From Solen grandis (taxonomy: Eukaryota > Mollusca > Bivalvia > Adapedonta > Solenidae), in the NCBI GenBank assembly GCA_021229015.1, contig CM037788.1, forward strand, positions 46,428,497 through 46,492,496: DNA of 64,000 nucleotides. Direction: 5' to 3'. The notes below the pieces were generated by a model. The model worked only from the letters and a program-made list of their open reading frames with translations, did no database searches and had not been told where the DNA came from. Of the stretch, positions 33,297-42,375 are shown piece by piece. Numbering within the stretch: position 1 is the first letter of the stretch; the number at the start of each line of letters is the position of its first letter. Position numbers and translations under genes: made by a program.

Positions 33297-33640
33297 TTAA
33301 TTATCAGTTATGTCATTTAAATAGATAAAAAAAATGAGGACCCAAGACTGATCCTTGATGTACACCAGCAGAAATGTATTTAAAACTAGAGTAAGATTGA
33401 CCAACAAGAACTCGCTGATGTCTTGTATACCTTCTGATATACCGTAATCATCGGCTACACCCACGTATATGTCTCCTGGATACACATTAATCGAATATCG
33501 TTTGGCATAGTATACGATCGAACGTATACGTCTAATGGTGTTTAAAAATGCAGTGTTTATAGCCACAATTGAACGAATTAGCTTTTCAGAGTAAAAACAA
33601 AATACAGTTAATATAGGCACAATATGAGACGACATAAAAT
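33297..33640 (-). pseudogene. LINE reverse-transcriptase fragment, frameshifted
   Basis: Minus strand: one frame reads FKYISAGVHQGSVLGP, the GVPQGSVLGP signature of non-LTR reverse transcriptases, and the adjacent frame continues FFIYLNDITDN, the block that follows it (usual form LF.IYINDI). The two lie in different frames, so at least one indel has occurred. A 112-codon frame spanning the whole block is open, but it is only correct over the last part; upstream residues do not look like the RT. Truncated dead copy; clade not determined, and different in sequence from the fragment at 14486-14850. Confidence 0.7.
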
Positions 33641-34158
33641 AAACACTGTTGTATAATATTTATTGACATTCATTTACATTGAACGTGATATATTTGTCAT
33701 ATCTGTTATTGGAATTGGGCATATCAAACATTACATGGATAATTAAGCCAGAAATCATATACCAATCATATACGGGGTGAAATATATATGCGCAGAAAAT
33801 AAATCTTTTGTTAGGAAAGCATTTTACCACTCATGCAGTCACTCAATTATGGCTAAGCCTTGTTAGATTATCACTTTCACTTTTATTATCACAAGACGTT
33901 CCAACGGAACATCGTTCACAGCGTTTAATAAGCGTTGTACATGTACTTGTAAATCATTGTATCCATGGGGATTTACTTGAGCCTTGATGAATTGTAAGAT
34001 AACATAGCCATTCACGTTATACGGAGAAAAAATAGGGTGTTATATATTTACAGGTAAAAATTACGAGGTGATACATGTATATATATACAGCGCTCAGTTA
34101 TAAACCGGATTGAGAGTGGTCAGTATAAAGGGAGATCAATGCTACGAGCGTGTATATG
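33641..34158. other. noncoding AT-rich, no gene seen
   Basis: No recognised feature. Confidence 0.4.
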
Positions 34159-34632
34159 GTGTCACACCACTACTTTTTGTCCCTATATAATCTATAGTAA
34201 CTTGGCCGACTTTCGAGGCCTGTTCCTACTTTCCAAATGTTCGTTGGAATATTTCTGGTCTAGTTTCATGTAGACCATTCTTAAATCAACAGATTTAGGC
34301 ACAACAAAATATATCATTAAGGAATTGGCGTTTCACAAATTTCACATTTCCCGGCTACCTGTCAAAATTTCCAAAACAAACATGACCTCTGAGCCGCATT
34401 ACCTCTGCAGCTCTCCCAACATCCTGTAGGAAAGTAATCCCTTAATACAACTATTAAATGCAAGTTGTTGGTCAAAAATACATGTATCTCACCACACAGG
34501 CTAAATGTGTTGCAGTTATTCAGTGTTTTCTGGGGAAAATATGACTTTGATGTCCACCCTTTCATTTTTCATTAGGTACTACTTCAGCACCCTACGACCC
34601 GGAAGTACTTTGATAGTGGTGTGACACCTATA
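34159..34632. mobile_element. MITE-like segment with inverted termini, left copy
   Basis: Starts 'ggtgtcacaccacta' and ends with its inverse 'tagtggtgtgacacc' (34614-34628, plus 'tata'). The first 157 bp (34159-34315) are repeated almost identically at 37513-37671. The core GGTGT-N-ACACC of the terminus is itself a palindrome. No ORF with support. Probably a non-autonomous relative of the transposon that follows. Confidence 0.7.
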
Positions 34633-35363
34633 TAAAACCCAAATTTGAAATATACATGAAAATTATGCCCAAAATAACTTATTTATTATATTTGCAACAA
34701 AATAAAACCCTGATCAGATTTCTCAGTCAAGTCTAAGGTCACATTCAACTGTTTTAGAGAGTGGCAGATTGTACACTGTATTTGGTCATTTTAAATGCAT
34801 TCTAATCATTCAGGGGTATACTTTCAAAATCAGTCATATTTTAATTAATAACCAATGGATTTTGATGAAATAAAGTGCACTCTGTTTCAAACATCATATT
34901 TTATCATTTAAACCCCATTATCGGTCACCTGATTGAAGGGAAATACCCAAAAAATTAGAAAAGCAGAGAAAAATGGATTTTTTTAGGGCTAAAATAAGAA
35001 AAAAATACTATTTAATTATTTCTCTTTTTTTTTTTCTAATTTTTTTTATTTGAAAGTGGGCCAAAATCAATCCCAGACATGTTACTGCATCAGGACATAG
35101 ACAGGGGTTACCTAGGTAGCTGTACTTAAGCAACATCAAAGGACCTGTGTATAGGTCTAGGTGCACGTCTAGCCGGGGCTGGGGAGGATGTCTCCCCTCA
35201 AGGGGCCCCCCAGGGGTCAGCTACTGGTTGGGCAGCATTAAATCAGTAGGTGTGGCTACTGTCTGGATCTTGACCTTATATAGGGGGTGGTACTGAGTTA
35301 ACCCAAATCATATCTGAATGCACCAGAGAAGACTGACTGCCAATTTCTACAATTTCTACAACT

Positions 35364-35738
35364 ATGGTCCTAGGCGAGAGGAAACGCAAAGCTGCTGGGA
35401 TTTTCTTCCAGAAGAACAACCAACTGAGCCCATTTAAGAAGAAATTACCTTCTGAGACAGGATCTGAAGAAGACGCCTACAGCACAGCATCTACAGGCCA
35501 CCACCCAGACGATGAAGAAGACCACCATCCATACAGGCTACGACGTAATCTGCAAATGGAAGATAACTTCATTTCAGGAAACCGCGTCATACACCTTCCG
35601 CGGCTCCTCTCCATGATGAATGCAGTTTACAGCGACCATGAAGACACAGGCTGCAGACAACTAGAAGTGGACCTGTACCAGGAGCAGAAGTATGGACTGG
35701 GAAGCAAGTTCATTTTCAAGTGCAAATCTTGCACTTAA
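35364..35738 (+). CDS. Mutator-like transposase, N-terminal part
   Basis: 124 codons from ATG. After a basic, charged N-terminus (KRKAAG, KKKLPS, an acidic EDAYST/DDEEDHH region) it reads ISGNRVIHLPRLLSMMNAV and QKYGLGSKFIFKCKSC. The pattern G-x-R-[IV]-[IV], then a cysteine-containing spacer, then K.GL.S....C..C, is the zinc-binding start of the Mutator-like transposase domain common in animal transposons (Pfam 'Mutator' domain, from memory). The frame ends directly after the second cysteine pair. The normal continuation is found 47 bp back in another frame (next entry), so a frameshift or a deletion breaks the gene here. Start chosen as first ATG after the TATA-like motif. Confidence 0.7.
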   Translation: MVLGERKRKAAGIFFQKNNQLSPFKKKLPSETGSEEDAYSTASTGHHPDDEEDHHPYRLRRNLQMEDNFISGNRVIHLPRLLSMMNAVYSDHEDTGCRQLEVDLYQEQKYGLGSKFIFKCKSCT

Positions 35739-36804
35739 AGGTTTGACCGTCAGCTGCCCTGGTGGACATGCCGGATGCACAGCCAACCTAGCCTACTTCA
35801 CCCCCCACTCAGAAAGGAGAATGGCCTATGAGCTTGCTGAAGACCTGTCCATGGAAGGGTACTTTGTCCGAACCCTGACGACTGACGGCGACACCAAATC
35901 TTACCTTGGGATGCAGGACTTCTACCAGAAGCTAGACGCAGCCTGGGAAGTTTCAAGGCAGGCAGATCCAAATAATCTGGCGGTGACGCAAGAGAGAAAA
36001 ATGAGATCTGAAGAATTTAGCAAAGGAATGTTCCCGCAGACCACTGAACTTGGGCGAAAGAAGGCACAGGCAGCTCTGTCACGTGACGTCAAGGCCAGAT
36101 GCAATGCTGTTATAGAAGAGATGGCAAGATTGGGAGGCGGAGATATTACGAAATTTATATCACGCTTGCCTGACATCCAGCGGGCCACCATTGAATGCTA
36201 TGCCGAGAACTGCAGCTTCTGTCATCAATCAGCCCTGGTCTGCTCCGGTGAAGGTCACAACTCCTGGTGGTACAAGTCCATGATCCTGGGCCCAAATGAC
36301 ATCACGCACCTGAAGATGAACGAAAATGACAAGTCACTGCTTGCTGTGATACTAAAAATGAGATTGAGTGAAGAGGCGGTCTACAAGGTGTCATCTAGAA
36401 CATCAACACAGCTGTGCGAGGCCTTCAACCGAGCAACTTTAGCCACCATGCCGAAGTCCCAGAACTACCCCATGTCATTTGAGGCTCGGCTAGCTCTTCA
36501 AACCCTGAGAGCGAACAACTCAGTTTACTCAGCAGTGAGGATGAAGGTGGGCCGCCTCACAAGGACTTGTCTATCTGCAGCTTCAAGAAAGCGCCTTCTT
36601 CACATATCAAGGAAGGCAAGCTACCACAAGTCGTACAAGACAACGAGAAGGTATAAGGCAAAGCGAAGAGCTCAAAGGGCCCAGATGGAGTTCGAACACC
36701 GGCGGACTCAAGAAACCCACCACCAGGAGGAGCCTGATTATGTAAAGGGACTGCTTGACAGCAATCTGCACTCCTACGCCTCAACTTCTGCAACAAACCA
36801 GTAG
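35692..36804 (+). CDS. Mutator-like transposase, C-terminal part (lacks first catalytic block)
   Basis: Open for 370 codons; the native part probably begins around codon 14 (LALKGLTVSCPGGHAG). It contains GYFVRTLTTDGDTKSY, corresponding to the conserved GDGDSK-type block with the second catalytic aspartate, then a long helical region, CSFCHQSALVCSGEGHNSWW (position of the C...W.. block), QLCEAFNRATLATMPK (family form NESFN....CPK) and a lysine/arginine-rich tail (KSYKTTRRYKAKRRAQRAQ). Intact family members have more than 100 residues between the zinc motif and GDGD, including the first catalytic D in a VDGTW-like motif; that stretch is absent here. The protein should therefore be inactive. 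Codon use is GC-rich. A second, unrelated frame on the minus strand is a shadow. Confidence 0.7.
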   Translation: MDWEASSFSSANLALKGLTVSCPGGHAGCTANLAYFTPHSERRMAYELAEDLSMEGYFVRTLTTDGDTKSYLGMQDFYQKLDAAWEVSRQADPNNLAVTQERKMRSEEFSKGMFPQTTELGRKKAQAALSRDVKARCNAVIEEMARLGGGDITKFISRLPDIQRATIECYAENCSFCHQSALVCSGEGHNSWWYKSMILGPNDITHLKMNENDKSLLAVILKMRLSEEAVYKVSSRTSTQLCEAFNRATLATMPKSQNYPMSFEARLALQTLRANNSVYSAVRMKVGRLTRTCLSAASRKRLLHISRKASYHKSYKTTRRYKAKRRAQRAQMEFEHRRTQETHHQEEPDYVKGLLDSNLHSYASTSATNQ

Positions 36805-37130
36805 CAGCAGCCTGCCCTACAGAACAGAGCACAGCAGAAAAAAAACAAAACAAAAAAAAACATAAAGAAAAAAAATCTGTCTGGTGCATAGCAGCACCAC
36901 TGATGAGGTCTGATGCTGACCGAAACAGTGCTATATAAAAGAAAAATATAAACTCATGTATCAATATCTGTTTGGAAAATTCAGGGGGGGGGGGGAGAGA
37001 CAGGGTTCAAAATCAAAATTAAAGATAATTAAAGAAGATATTTATACGTGAGTATCAACACCAAGTAACCAACATAAAAACATAACCCCTACTTCATTTT
37101 TAAACAATTACCCTCTAAAATCACTCCCAG
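36805..37130. other. transposon interior, intron- or UTR-like
   Basis: Lies between the transposase stop and the exon-like block at 37131. It includes an A-rich tract and a G-run (36984-36995) and has no coding potential. Confidence 0.4.
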
Positions 37131-37324
37131 CCGAGGTGCACAAGGCACTCAGGCTCACGCCCACCACTCCCGTTTATGTGACTGGAACACACCCCCAGCT
37201 CAAAACAACGCTATACCAGATAGGCAATATCAGAATAACATGTGGTCTGACTGCAGACGATGTATATTTCAAACTGGAAGCTAACCGCATCATGCTGGGT
37301 AAAAAGAATATGAAGGAAATCTAA
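37131..37324 (+). CDS. possible 3' exon of the transposon gene
   Basis: A good acceptor 'aaaatcactcccag' is followed by an open frame EVHKALRLTPTTPVYVTGTH, PQLKTTLYQIGNIRITCGLT, ADDVYFKLEANRIMLGKKNM, KEI and stop. It lies inside the inverted termini and is less AT-rich than the element's flanks. It may be an alternative last exon of the transposase gene, or a second small protein. The phase (two bases overhang) does not fit an obvious donor in the upstream ORF. Function unknown. Confidence 0.4.
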
Positions 37325-37512
37325 AATTAGCCCAATTTCATACATAAAAATATTAAAATATTAATAATTTTAAAAAAATAAACATACCTATTTTTTTAAA
37401 CATATTATCCATTTTCCATGTATTCAATGTACATGTTGTCCAAATTTGATGTCAATCCATTGAAAAATGGCTCTGTAATTCAATTTCTTCTACTTTCATT
37501 TTCTATTCATAT

Positions 37513-37671
37513 AGGTGTCACACCACTACTTTTTGTCCCTATATAATCTATAGTAACTTGGCCGACTTTCGAGGCCTGTTCCTACTTTCCAAATGTTCGT
37601 TGGAATATTTCTGGTCTAGTTTCATGTAGACCATTCTTAAATCAACAGATTTAGGCACAAAAAAAAATATC
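37513..37671. mobile_element. MITE-like segment, right copy, cut by gap
   Basis: Nearly identical to 34159-34315 over 157 bp, differing mainly in an A run near its end, and interrupted by the assembly gap at 37672. Same orientation as the left copy. Confidence 0.9.
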
Positions 37672-37771
37672 NNNNNNNNNNNNNNNNNNNNNNNNNNNNN
37701 NNNNNNNNNNNNNNNNNNNNNNNNNNNNNNNNNNNNNNNNNNNNNNNNNNNNNNNNNNNNNNNNNNNNNNN
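37672..37771. other. assembly gap, 100 N
   Basis: Exactly 100 N, the usual placeholder for an unknown length. The sequence after it belongs to a different repeat, so the missing part could be short or long. Confidence 0.99.
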
Positions 37772-38160
37772 TTAGCCTTTGTTAAGTCAAGTGACCCCTG
37801 GGGAGGGGCCAATTTTATTGCAAGGGTCATAATTTGAACAATCGTGGTAGAGAGTCATAAGATCATACTACATACAAAAAATCAAAAGGCTAGGCCTTGT
37901 GGTTTCGGAGAAGAAGATTTTTAAAATTTTCAATTTAAAAAAAACAATTTTTAGCTCCTGTGACCTAGTTTTTTGACCAATCAAAATAATTTTAACAACT
38001 TTTTCCTATTATGAAAATTCCTGTGAAGTTTTATCAAAATCCAGTGAGTAGTTAGGAGAAGATGTTGTTTAAATAAATTGTTGACGACGGACGCACGGAC
38101 GACGGACAAAAGGCGATCAGAAAAGCTCACCATGAGCACGTTGTGCTCAGGTGAGCTAAA
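37772..38160 (-). repeat. dispersed repeat ending 'gtgctcaggtgagct'
   Basis: Contains 'gtgacccctggggaggggcc', 'aaggctaggccttgtgg', 'gacgacggacgcacggac' and terminates 'gagcacgttgtgctcaggtg' plus 'agctaaaaa'. The terminus matches, in inverse orientation, the start of the repeat at 28856. Noncoding. Confidence 0.8.
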
Positions 38161-38939
38161 AACATAATCTGATAGTACAGTGACTGCGTAGACACACGCG
38201 AGACAGTAAAAAAGGGCGGTTTTCTCTCGTAACCACACCACGAAGCAACATGCCAGAAATGCGTTTAATTACGGCCACATATAATTTTGAATTCCCAGTA
38301 TTTTGTAGGAAAAAAATCTTAAAGGAACGAAAAAGCTTTCTTTTTCGATGACAAAAAAGCACACAGGTACTCGACATTAATCTCAACTTTCTCTCTTACG
38401 AATGGTGTATGTGTGTCCGTGCGCATGAGCACCTGTCGATAAATATTTAATAAAAATCGCGCATGTATTTTCTTATTGTGATTGAGTTTGCAATCGTTGC
38501 GACGTCCAGCTAATTACAAGTGGAGGAAGACCCCGAGTGCACAAAGGCACCCGTATAAAACCACCGACCTACCGCATGCTAGTAATGAATTATACATCAT
38601 ACAGGCTTCATTACTGAAAATCTGACCATGCAAGTACCATTACTGGTTACTGTTGCTTGCACGTGGAATGGTCAAAGCTTGATTCATGGTCCTTGGTATT
38701 ACGATGATAATATCCTTGTGAAGAACGCGAAAGGCAAAGTGCATCGGGTAAATACTAAAGATGAATAAGATCGCGCCGTTAAAGCTTAATGTGGCTAGGC
38801 TATGCATAGTTCTACCTGTCTGCACATCTGTATTATGTATTGACCAGTTGATACCTGTGTTTACCTGTAAATTGAATCATGCAATGCCATTGTCTATGCT
38901 ATGGTATATTCGTATTTTTACTGTCAACCTTTATCATAA
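38161..38939. other. noncoding, no gene called
   Basis: Includes a second copy of the fragment seen at 10225-10345 (38508-38575). A short plus frame starting MNKIAPLKLNVARLC at 38761 is hydrophobic and could be taken for a membrane-protein N-terminus upstream of the gene at 41.4 kb, but it has no supporting donor and the minus strand is equally open, so I do not call it. Confidence 0.3.
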
Positions 38940-38947
38940 TGGCAGAA

Positions 38948-38969
38948 CAGTTCTGTTCTGTTCTGTTCT
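38948..38969. repeat. (GTTCT)n microsatellite
   Basis: Four tandem 'gttct' units immediately before an S1 SINE fragment. Confidence 0.85.
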
Positions 38970-38979
38970 GATTATAATG

Positions 38980-39151
38980 AGGGTAGTTGCAGGACTGGTT
39001 GGCCCGGTGTCAGGATAATGTGACTGGGTGTGGTATCATGCCACATGTCTACGGCGTGATACTGTAGTGTGGCAACACTCTACCTTCTCAAGTAGACATC
39101 GTCTCCAAATGACTGAAATACTGTCGGTAGGACGTTAAACCCAACAAACAA
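38980..39151 (+). mobile_element. SINE S1, 3' half
   Basis: 'agttgcaggactggttggcc', 'gtgactgggtgtggtatcat', 'tgactgaaatactgtcgg' and a (caaa)n tail. Head missing. Confidence 0.9.
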
Positions 39152-39157
39152 ACACAT

Positions 39158-39245
39158 TATATTGACCACGGGCCAACCAGGCCTGGAACTACTCTTTTAT
39201 GCTTAGCGCCAACAAGGTAGTAGTACCAGTACCATTTTGGGGGCG
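39158..39245 (-). mobile_element. SINE S1, middle fragment, opposite orientation
   Basis: 'ggccaaccaggcctggaact', 'tatgcttagcgcc' and 'agtaccagtaccatttt' are the complement of S1 body text. It directly follows the plus-strand copy, giving a tail-to-tail pair. Confidence 0.75.
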
Positions 39246-40090
39246 TTTTTAATGTAATGATGGCACATATATTTCGTATCTTATAATAAATTTAATAAAC
39301 GATCATCCAGTTTTCAAGCGATGCCAATAAACCCAAAGTTATAAACCCGCTTTGATGTGCGTAACAGAAAAAAAGAAGAAATATTTGTTTTAATGGGCTG
39401 CCTAAACTCAATGCCTCCTATCTTTCTCTCGTCTTCTGTCTTTCTGACAGTTTAAAATATATACATAAATTTGTGTATTTTAATCAAAAGGAAGCAAAAA
39501 TAAAACAACACACTCCCGCTCTTTTATTTATGTATGGTATATCTTTTATTTCATTGATTTATTTAATATAGTATAATTGAAATAATATTTAAAATTACAT
39601 GGGGCTGCGTAATGTAAGTTATGCTAGGAAGCCTATTAATTGATCCACATGGGCAGTTCCTTCAGAATGTGTATACATGTATTTAAAGGTAATTTTGAGT
39701 TAATTTACTCTCGAGATTGCGCATTTACTTTTTATAACAGTTTAATAAACACGTATTCTCTAAAAACAGCCATTAACACATTTAAATTCAGTTTCGACCT
39801 CCAAAATACAGTCGTATTTAAATAAACAGGGGACTAAATTTGGAACTTTATTTCAAAAGGAGGGAAATGTAAGAGTCTAAAAGTAGCCCCGAAATGTATC
39901 CGATGCAGAATTGTGTGCTACCACAGAACAGAGTTGTAAGCAATCCTGCTAAAAAATCTAAAATCAGAACTACAGAAATGTAAGTGGTAATATTTTAACA
40001 TAAACATTATATAATATTATATTATATCATATTATATACCGGTATATATTAAACTCCATTGGAGTATTTAGTTACACTTCAATAATAAAG
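39246..40090. other. noncoding AT-rich, no gene seen
   Basis: No exon with splice sites recognised. The region includes a short alternating AT tract near 40010-40050. Confidence 0.4.
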
Positions 40091-40364
40091 TTTGTTTGTT
40101 TATTTACTGGGTTTGACATTCCGACGACATAATATCAGTCATTTAGAGACTATGTCTATTTGAGAGAGATATAGCGCTGCCGCACTGCAGTATTTAGTCA
40201 TAATACCAACCACTCCTGGAACAACCATTATATGCTGTGCACCAAGAAAGGGAGCTATACCAATACATGTGTTACAACTTTGGTATTTTGCGGCCGGGGA
40301 TGGAACCCACGCCGCTCCGATTCCGGGATGGATGCTCTAAGCACTCGACCGCCACCGGGACCAG
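40091..40364 (-). mobile_element. tRNA-derived SINE, family S1, near full length
   Basis: From the complement of the tail ('tgtttgtttatttactgggt') through 'tcagtcatttagagac', 'gagagatatagcgctgc' and the head 'gcggccggggatggaaccca', 'ctctaagcactcgaccgcc'. Full length with moderate divergence. Confidence 0.9.
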
Positions 40365-41039
40365 TGAATATGAAAAAAAAACAACTACAGGGGGATTTTT
40401 CATCATTTAATATGTACATGTATAAAAGTAGCGGAAACAATGAGCTTCCACCGATATTCGAACTACATACCTCTCCAAAATTAACGGGTTACTCTACAAA
40501 CTGAGCTTTGAAGGCTCTGTGATCGAACCAGTCAGTGACACTGCTTACCATAAGACGGTTTGAAACGAAGCGACATCAACAAGCATGGCGATGCCTGAAT
40601 TTCATAAAGCGTTATATCATTATAACCAAGAACAATGGTAGGCAACGAAGCTCATTTGCGAAAGTCACTACACATAATGCACTTGTCGAAACGCATTCAT
40701 CGATATCAACAAGCGCGCACAAGGATACCATCAAGCAAAATGACATTGTCATCAAACATAATAACATAGTCACCAAGCATGATGTACCTACATGATCTTG
40801 TACTGTTGTGATAGAACACGGGTCATCATATCATGATATAGTTACAAGTTTGTTTTTAAATGGTTTACAAATCTAACTTCTTAATGACTTGACAAAGTAA
40901 AATGATAATTTATATTTATGTTTATCATATTTTATTACTGTCTATACCCAACCGAAAGCGGTGAATTTTGCATTGTTGAAATTATCATTTTTATATCAGA
41001 AATTATCTTAAACAAACTTAGTTTCTGTGTGTATAACCA

Positions 41040-41215
41040 TGCTATGGTTGGACCGTTCAATCTCGAAATCGCTGAAATGGTAATGATACAACTCCCTTGC
41101 TTAGCACCATGCATTAGAGAGCAGCTCTAGGACTAATTCGCTCCATGTCGGAATGATGTGATATGATGTGACATTGTGACACATGTCTACGTCATTATAT
41201 GAAAGAGAAATTCCC
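41040..41215 (+). mobile_element. SINE S1, degenerate
   Basis: Spacing of 'gaaatggtaatgatacaact', 'cttgcttagcaccatgc', 'cagctctaggact' and 'acacatgtctacgtc' follows S1, but with many substitutions. An older copy. Confidence 0.55.
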
Positions 41216-41386
41216 ATGTATCGAGTATAGACAAACTGCCTAAATCTACAGAGATTAAAGGCAAATAAAACATATTTTTGTCAACTAATTTGCCTCTAAA
41301 TCCCATTGCACAGCTAGTTTCAATGGTGAAAATTCGTACGAAAGAAAGATTAAAATAAACGTGTTTTTTTCTGTCTCATTACCTAG

Positions 41387-41554
41387 GTAACTTGCCATAT
41401 GTAGATTTCAAACATGATTCGATCAATGCGGTGAAGGCGATGTTGTTCCTCGCCATATTCGCACTGGTCGGAACCATGATATGTGCTACCCTGAAGATCG
41501 TCCTCAAGAAGGATGTCCTACAACTCCTGGCCGGTGTCCTGGCTATCGCGGCAG
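41387..41554 (+). CDS. four-TM claudin/MARVEL-type membrane protein, penultimate exon
   Basis: The acceptor 'tctcattacctag' and donor 'GCGGCAG' plus 'GTACTT' are canonical. The exon, entered with two overhanging bases, reads NLPYVDFKHDSINAVKAMLF, LAIFALVGTMICATLKIVLK, KDVLQLLAGVLAIAAG. It has two hydrophobic helices separated by a short polar loop (KIVLKKD), the arrangement of helices 2 and 3 of claudin/PMP22/MARVEL-like tetraspan proteins, which act at cell membranes and junctions. Only the C-terminal half is visible; no N-terminal exon with the usual first loop (W..C..C) was found between 38.7 and 41.3 kb, so the start lies further upstream. Codons are GC-rich compared with flanks. Confidence 0.8.
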
Positions 41555-41878
41555 GTACTTCACAGCACGTGTAGGGAATCTGATATATATATATATATAT
41601 TGTTGATTTGTGAAAATTACTCATTATCTAAACATAGTTAAAGCGTGAGTCTCATTGCAATGGTAATGGTTTATATTATTTTACCCTGACGTTTTTATAC
41701 AATATTAGTTATGATGTATTAATAAACATTGACATATTAATCATATAACAATCATGTAAATCATAATTAAAAAAATGTAATCATATAATAATCTTATAAT
41801 ATATAACATTATTAATCATATAATAATATATTAATCATATAATATTCATATTAGTCGTATGTTGTGCCTATGTTACAG
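41555..41878. other. intron of the four-TM gene
   Basis: AT-rich intron with a (TA)n run at 41582-41600 and several 'taatcatata' phrases. The 3' splice site 'cctatgttacag' is good. Confidence 0.75.
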
Positions 41879-42037
41879 GTCTCTTGGATGATAGGCTTCG
41901 CTGTGTTCGCTGGAGAACTGACGTTGGACGGGTTTAACTATGGTGCCGCCTTTGCCCTCGACATTGTGGCTTGGCTCTTGGCCTGGGTGGCTGGGGGACT
42001 GTTTATTGCCTCCTGGTACAGATACAAGAGCAGTTGA
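41879..42037 (+). CDS. four-TM claudin/MARVEL-type membrane protein, last exon
   Basis: The protein-like frame reads VSWMIGFAVFAGELTLDGFN, YGAAFALDIVAWLLAWVAGG, LFIASWYRYKSS and TGA at 42035-42037. It supplies the end of helix 3, an extracellular loop, helix 4 (AFALDIVAWLLAWVAGGLFI) and a short cytoplasmic tail, matching the family layout in which a YG..F....A....L..G..F helix closes the protein. Joining to the upstream exon with the canonical sites leaves the frame off by one base. Use of a second acceptor 16 bases further in ('gatgatag', exon from 41895) restores the frame but drops five residues of helix 3. Alternatively there is a one-base error. The 3' UTR follows. Confidence 0.8.
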   Translation, partial: VSWMIGFAVFAGELTLDGFNYGAAFALDIVAWLLAWVAGGLFIASWYRYKSS

Positions 42038-42375
42038 ATGTGTGTTGAATGTGAATAGTAACTGCTGCATAGTGATGCATGACTCAGACTTCAAGCTTAA
42101 GAACTGTGAACTCTTGGAAATCAATTATAACTACTGTGCAAATTAATTTTATTTTTCTTCTTCTGGTACTTTGAGTAAGTGGGGGTACATTACCGACATA
42201 GAATTATCTACAGTACATGTAGCTAAATTGCATGTTTATAATGCAAAGGTATGTGTGATTTTTCTATGCGTGAAATTAAGTTGTTCTTTTTCTGTATGTT
42301 TGTTTTGCTTATTTCATCTACTATGTATTCGAATATAAGCTTAATGATGAAATAAAAGTTGAAAGTTGAAAATAA
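42038..42375 (+). other. 3' UTR and poly(A) signal of the four-TM gene
   Basis: AATAAA at 42351-42356, about 315 bp after the stop codon, is followed by a GT/A-rich stretch ('agttgaaagttgaaaataaac'-like). The predicted cleavage site is near 42370. Confidence 0.7.

Larger units (their letters stand above)
34614..37528 (+). mobile_element. Mutator-like DNA transposon, internally deleted
   Basis: Bounded by inverted 20-bp termini 'tagtggtgtgacacctatat' (34614-34633) and its complement at 37509-37528, with one mismatch. It carries the transposase remnants described below. Subterminal sequences beyond the 20 bp differ. A TATA-like 'cttatataggg' near 35275 precedes the first ATG. A clear 8-9-bp target duplication, usual for Mutator-type elements, is not seen because both ends run into copies of the MITE-like segment. 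The GC-rich interior (35.3-36.8 kb) contrasts strongly with the AT-rich host DNA. Confidence 0.75.

Noticed and set aside
35922..36964. Minus-strand frames opposite the transposase
   Set aside because: They are shadows of the GC-rich transposase coding strand and of an A-rich tail.
38761..39018. First exon of the four-TM membrane gene (MNKIAPLKLNVARLC...)
   Set aside because: Hydrophobic and in the right direction, but no donor with matching phase, lacks the usual first-loop pattern, and the opposite strand is open as well.
40255..40504. Open frames on both strands near 40.3 kb
   Set aside because: They lie over an S1 SINE and its flank; no coding role.
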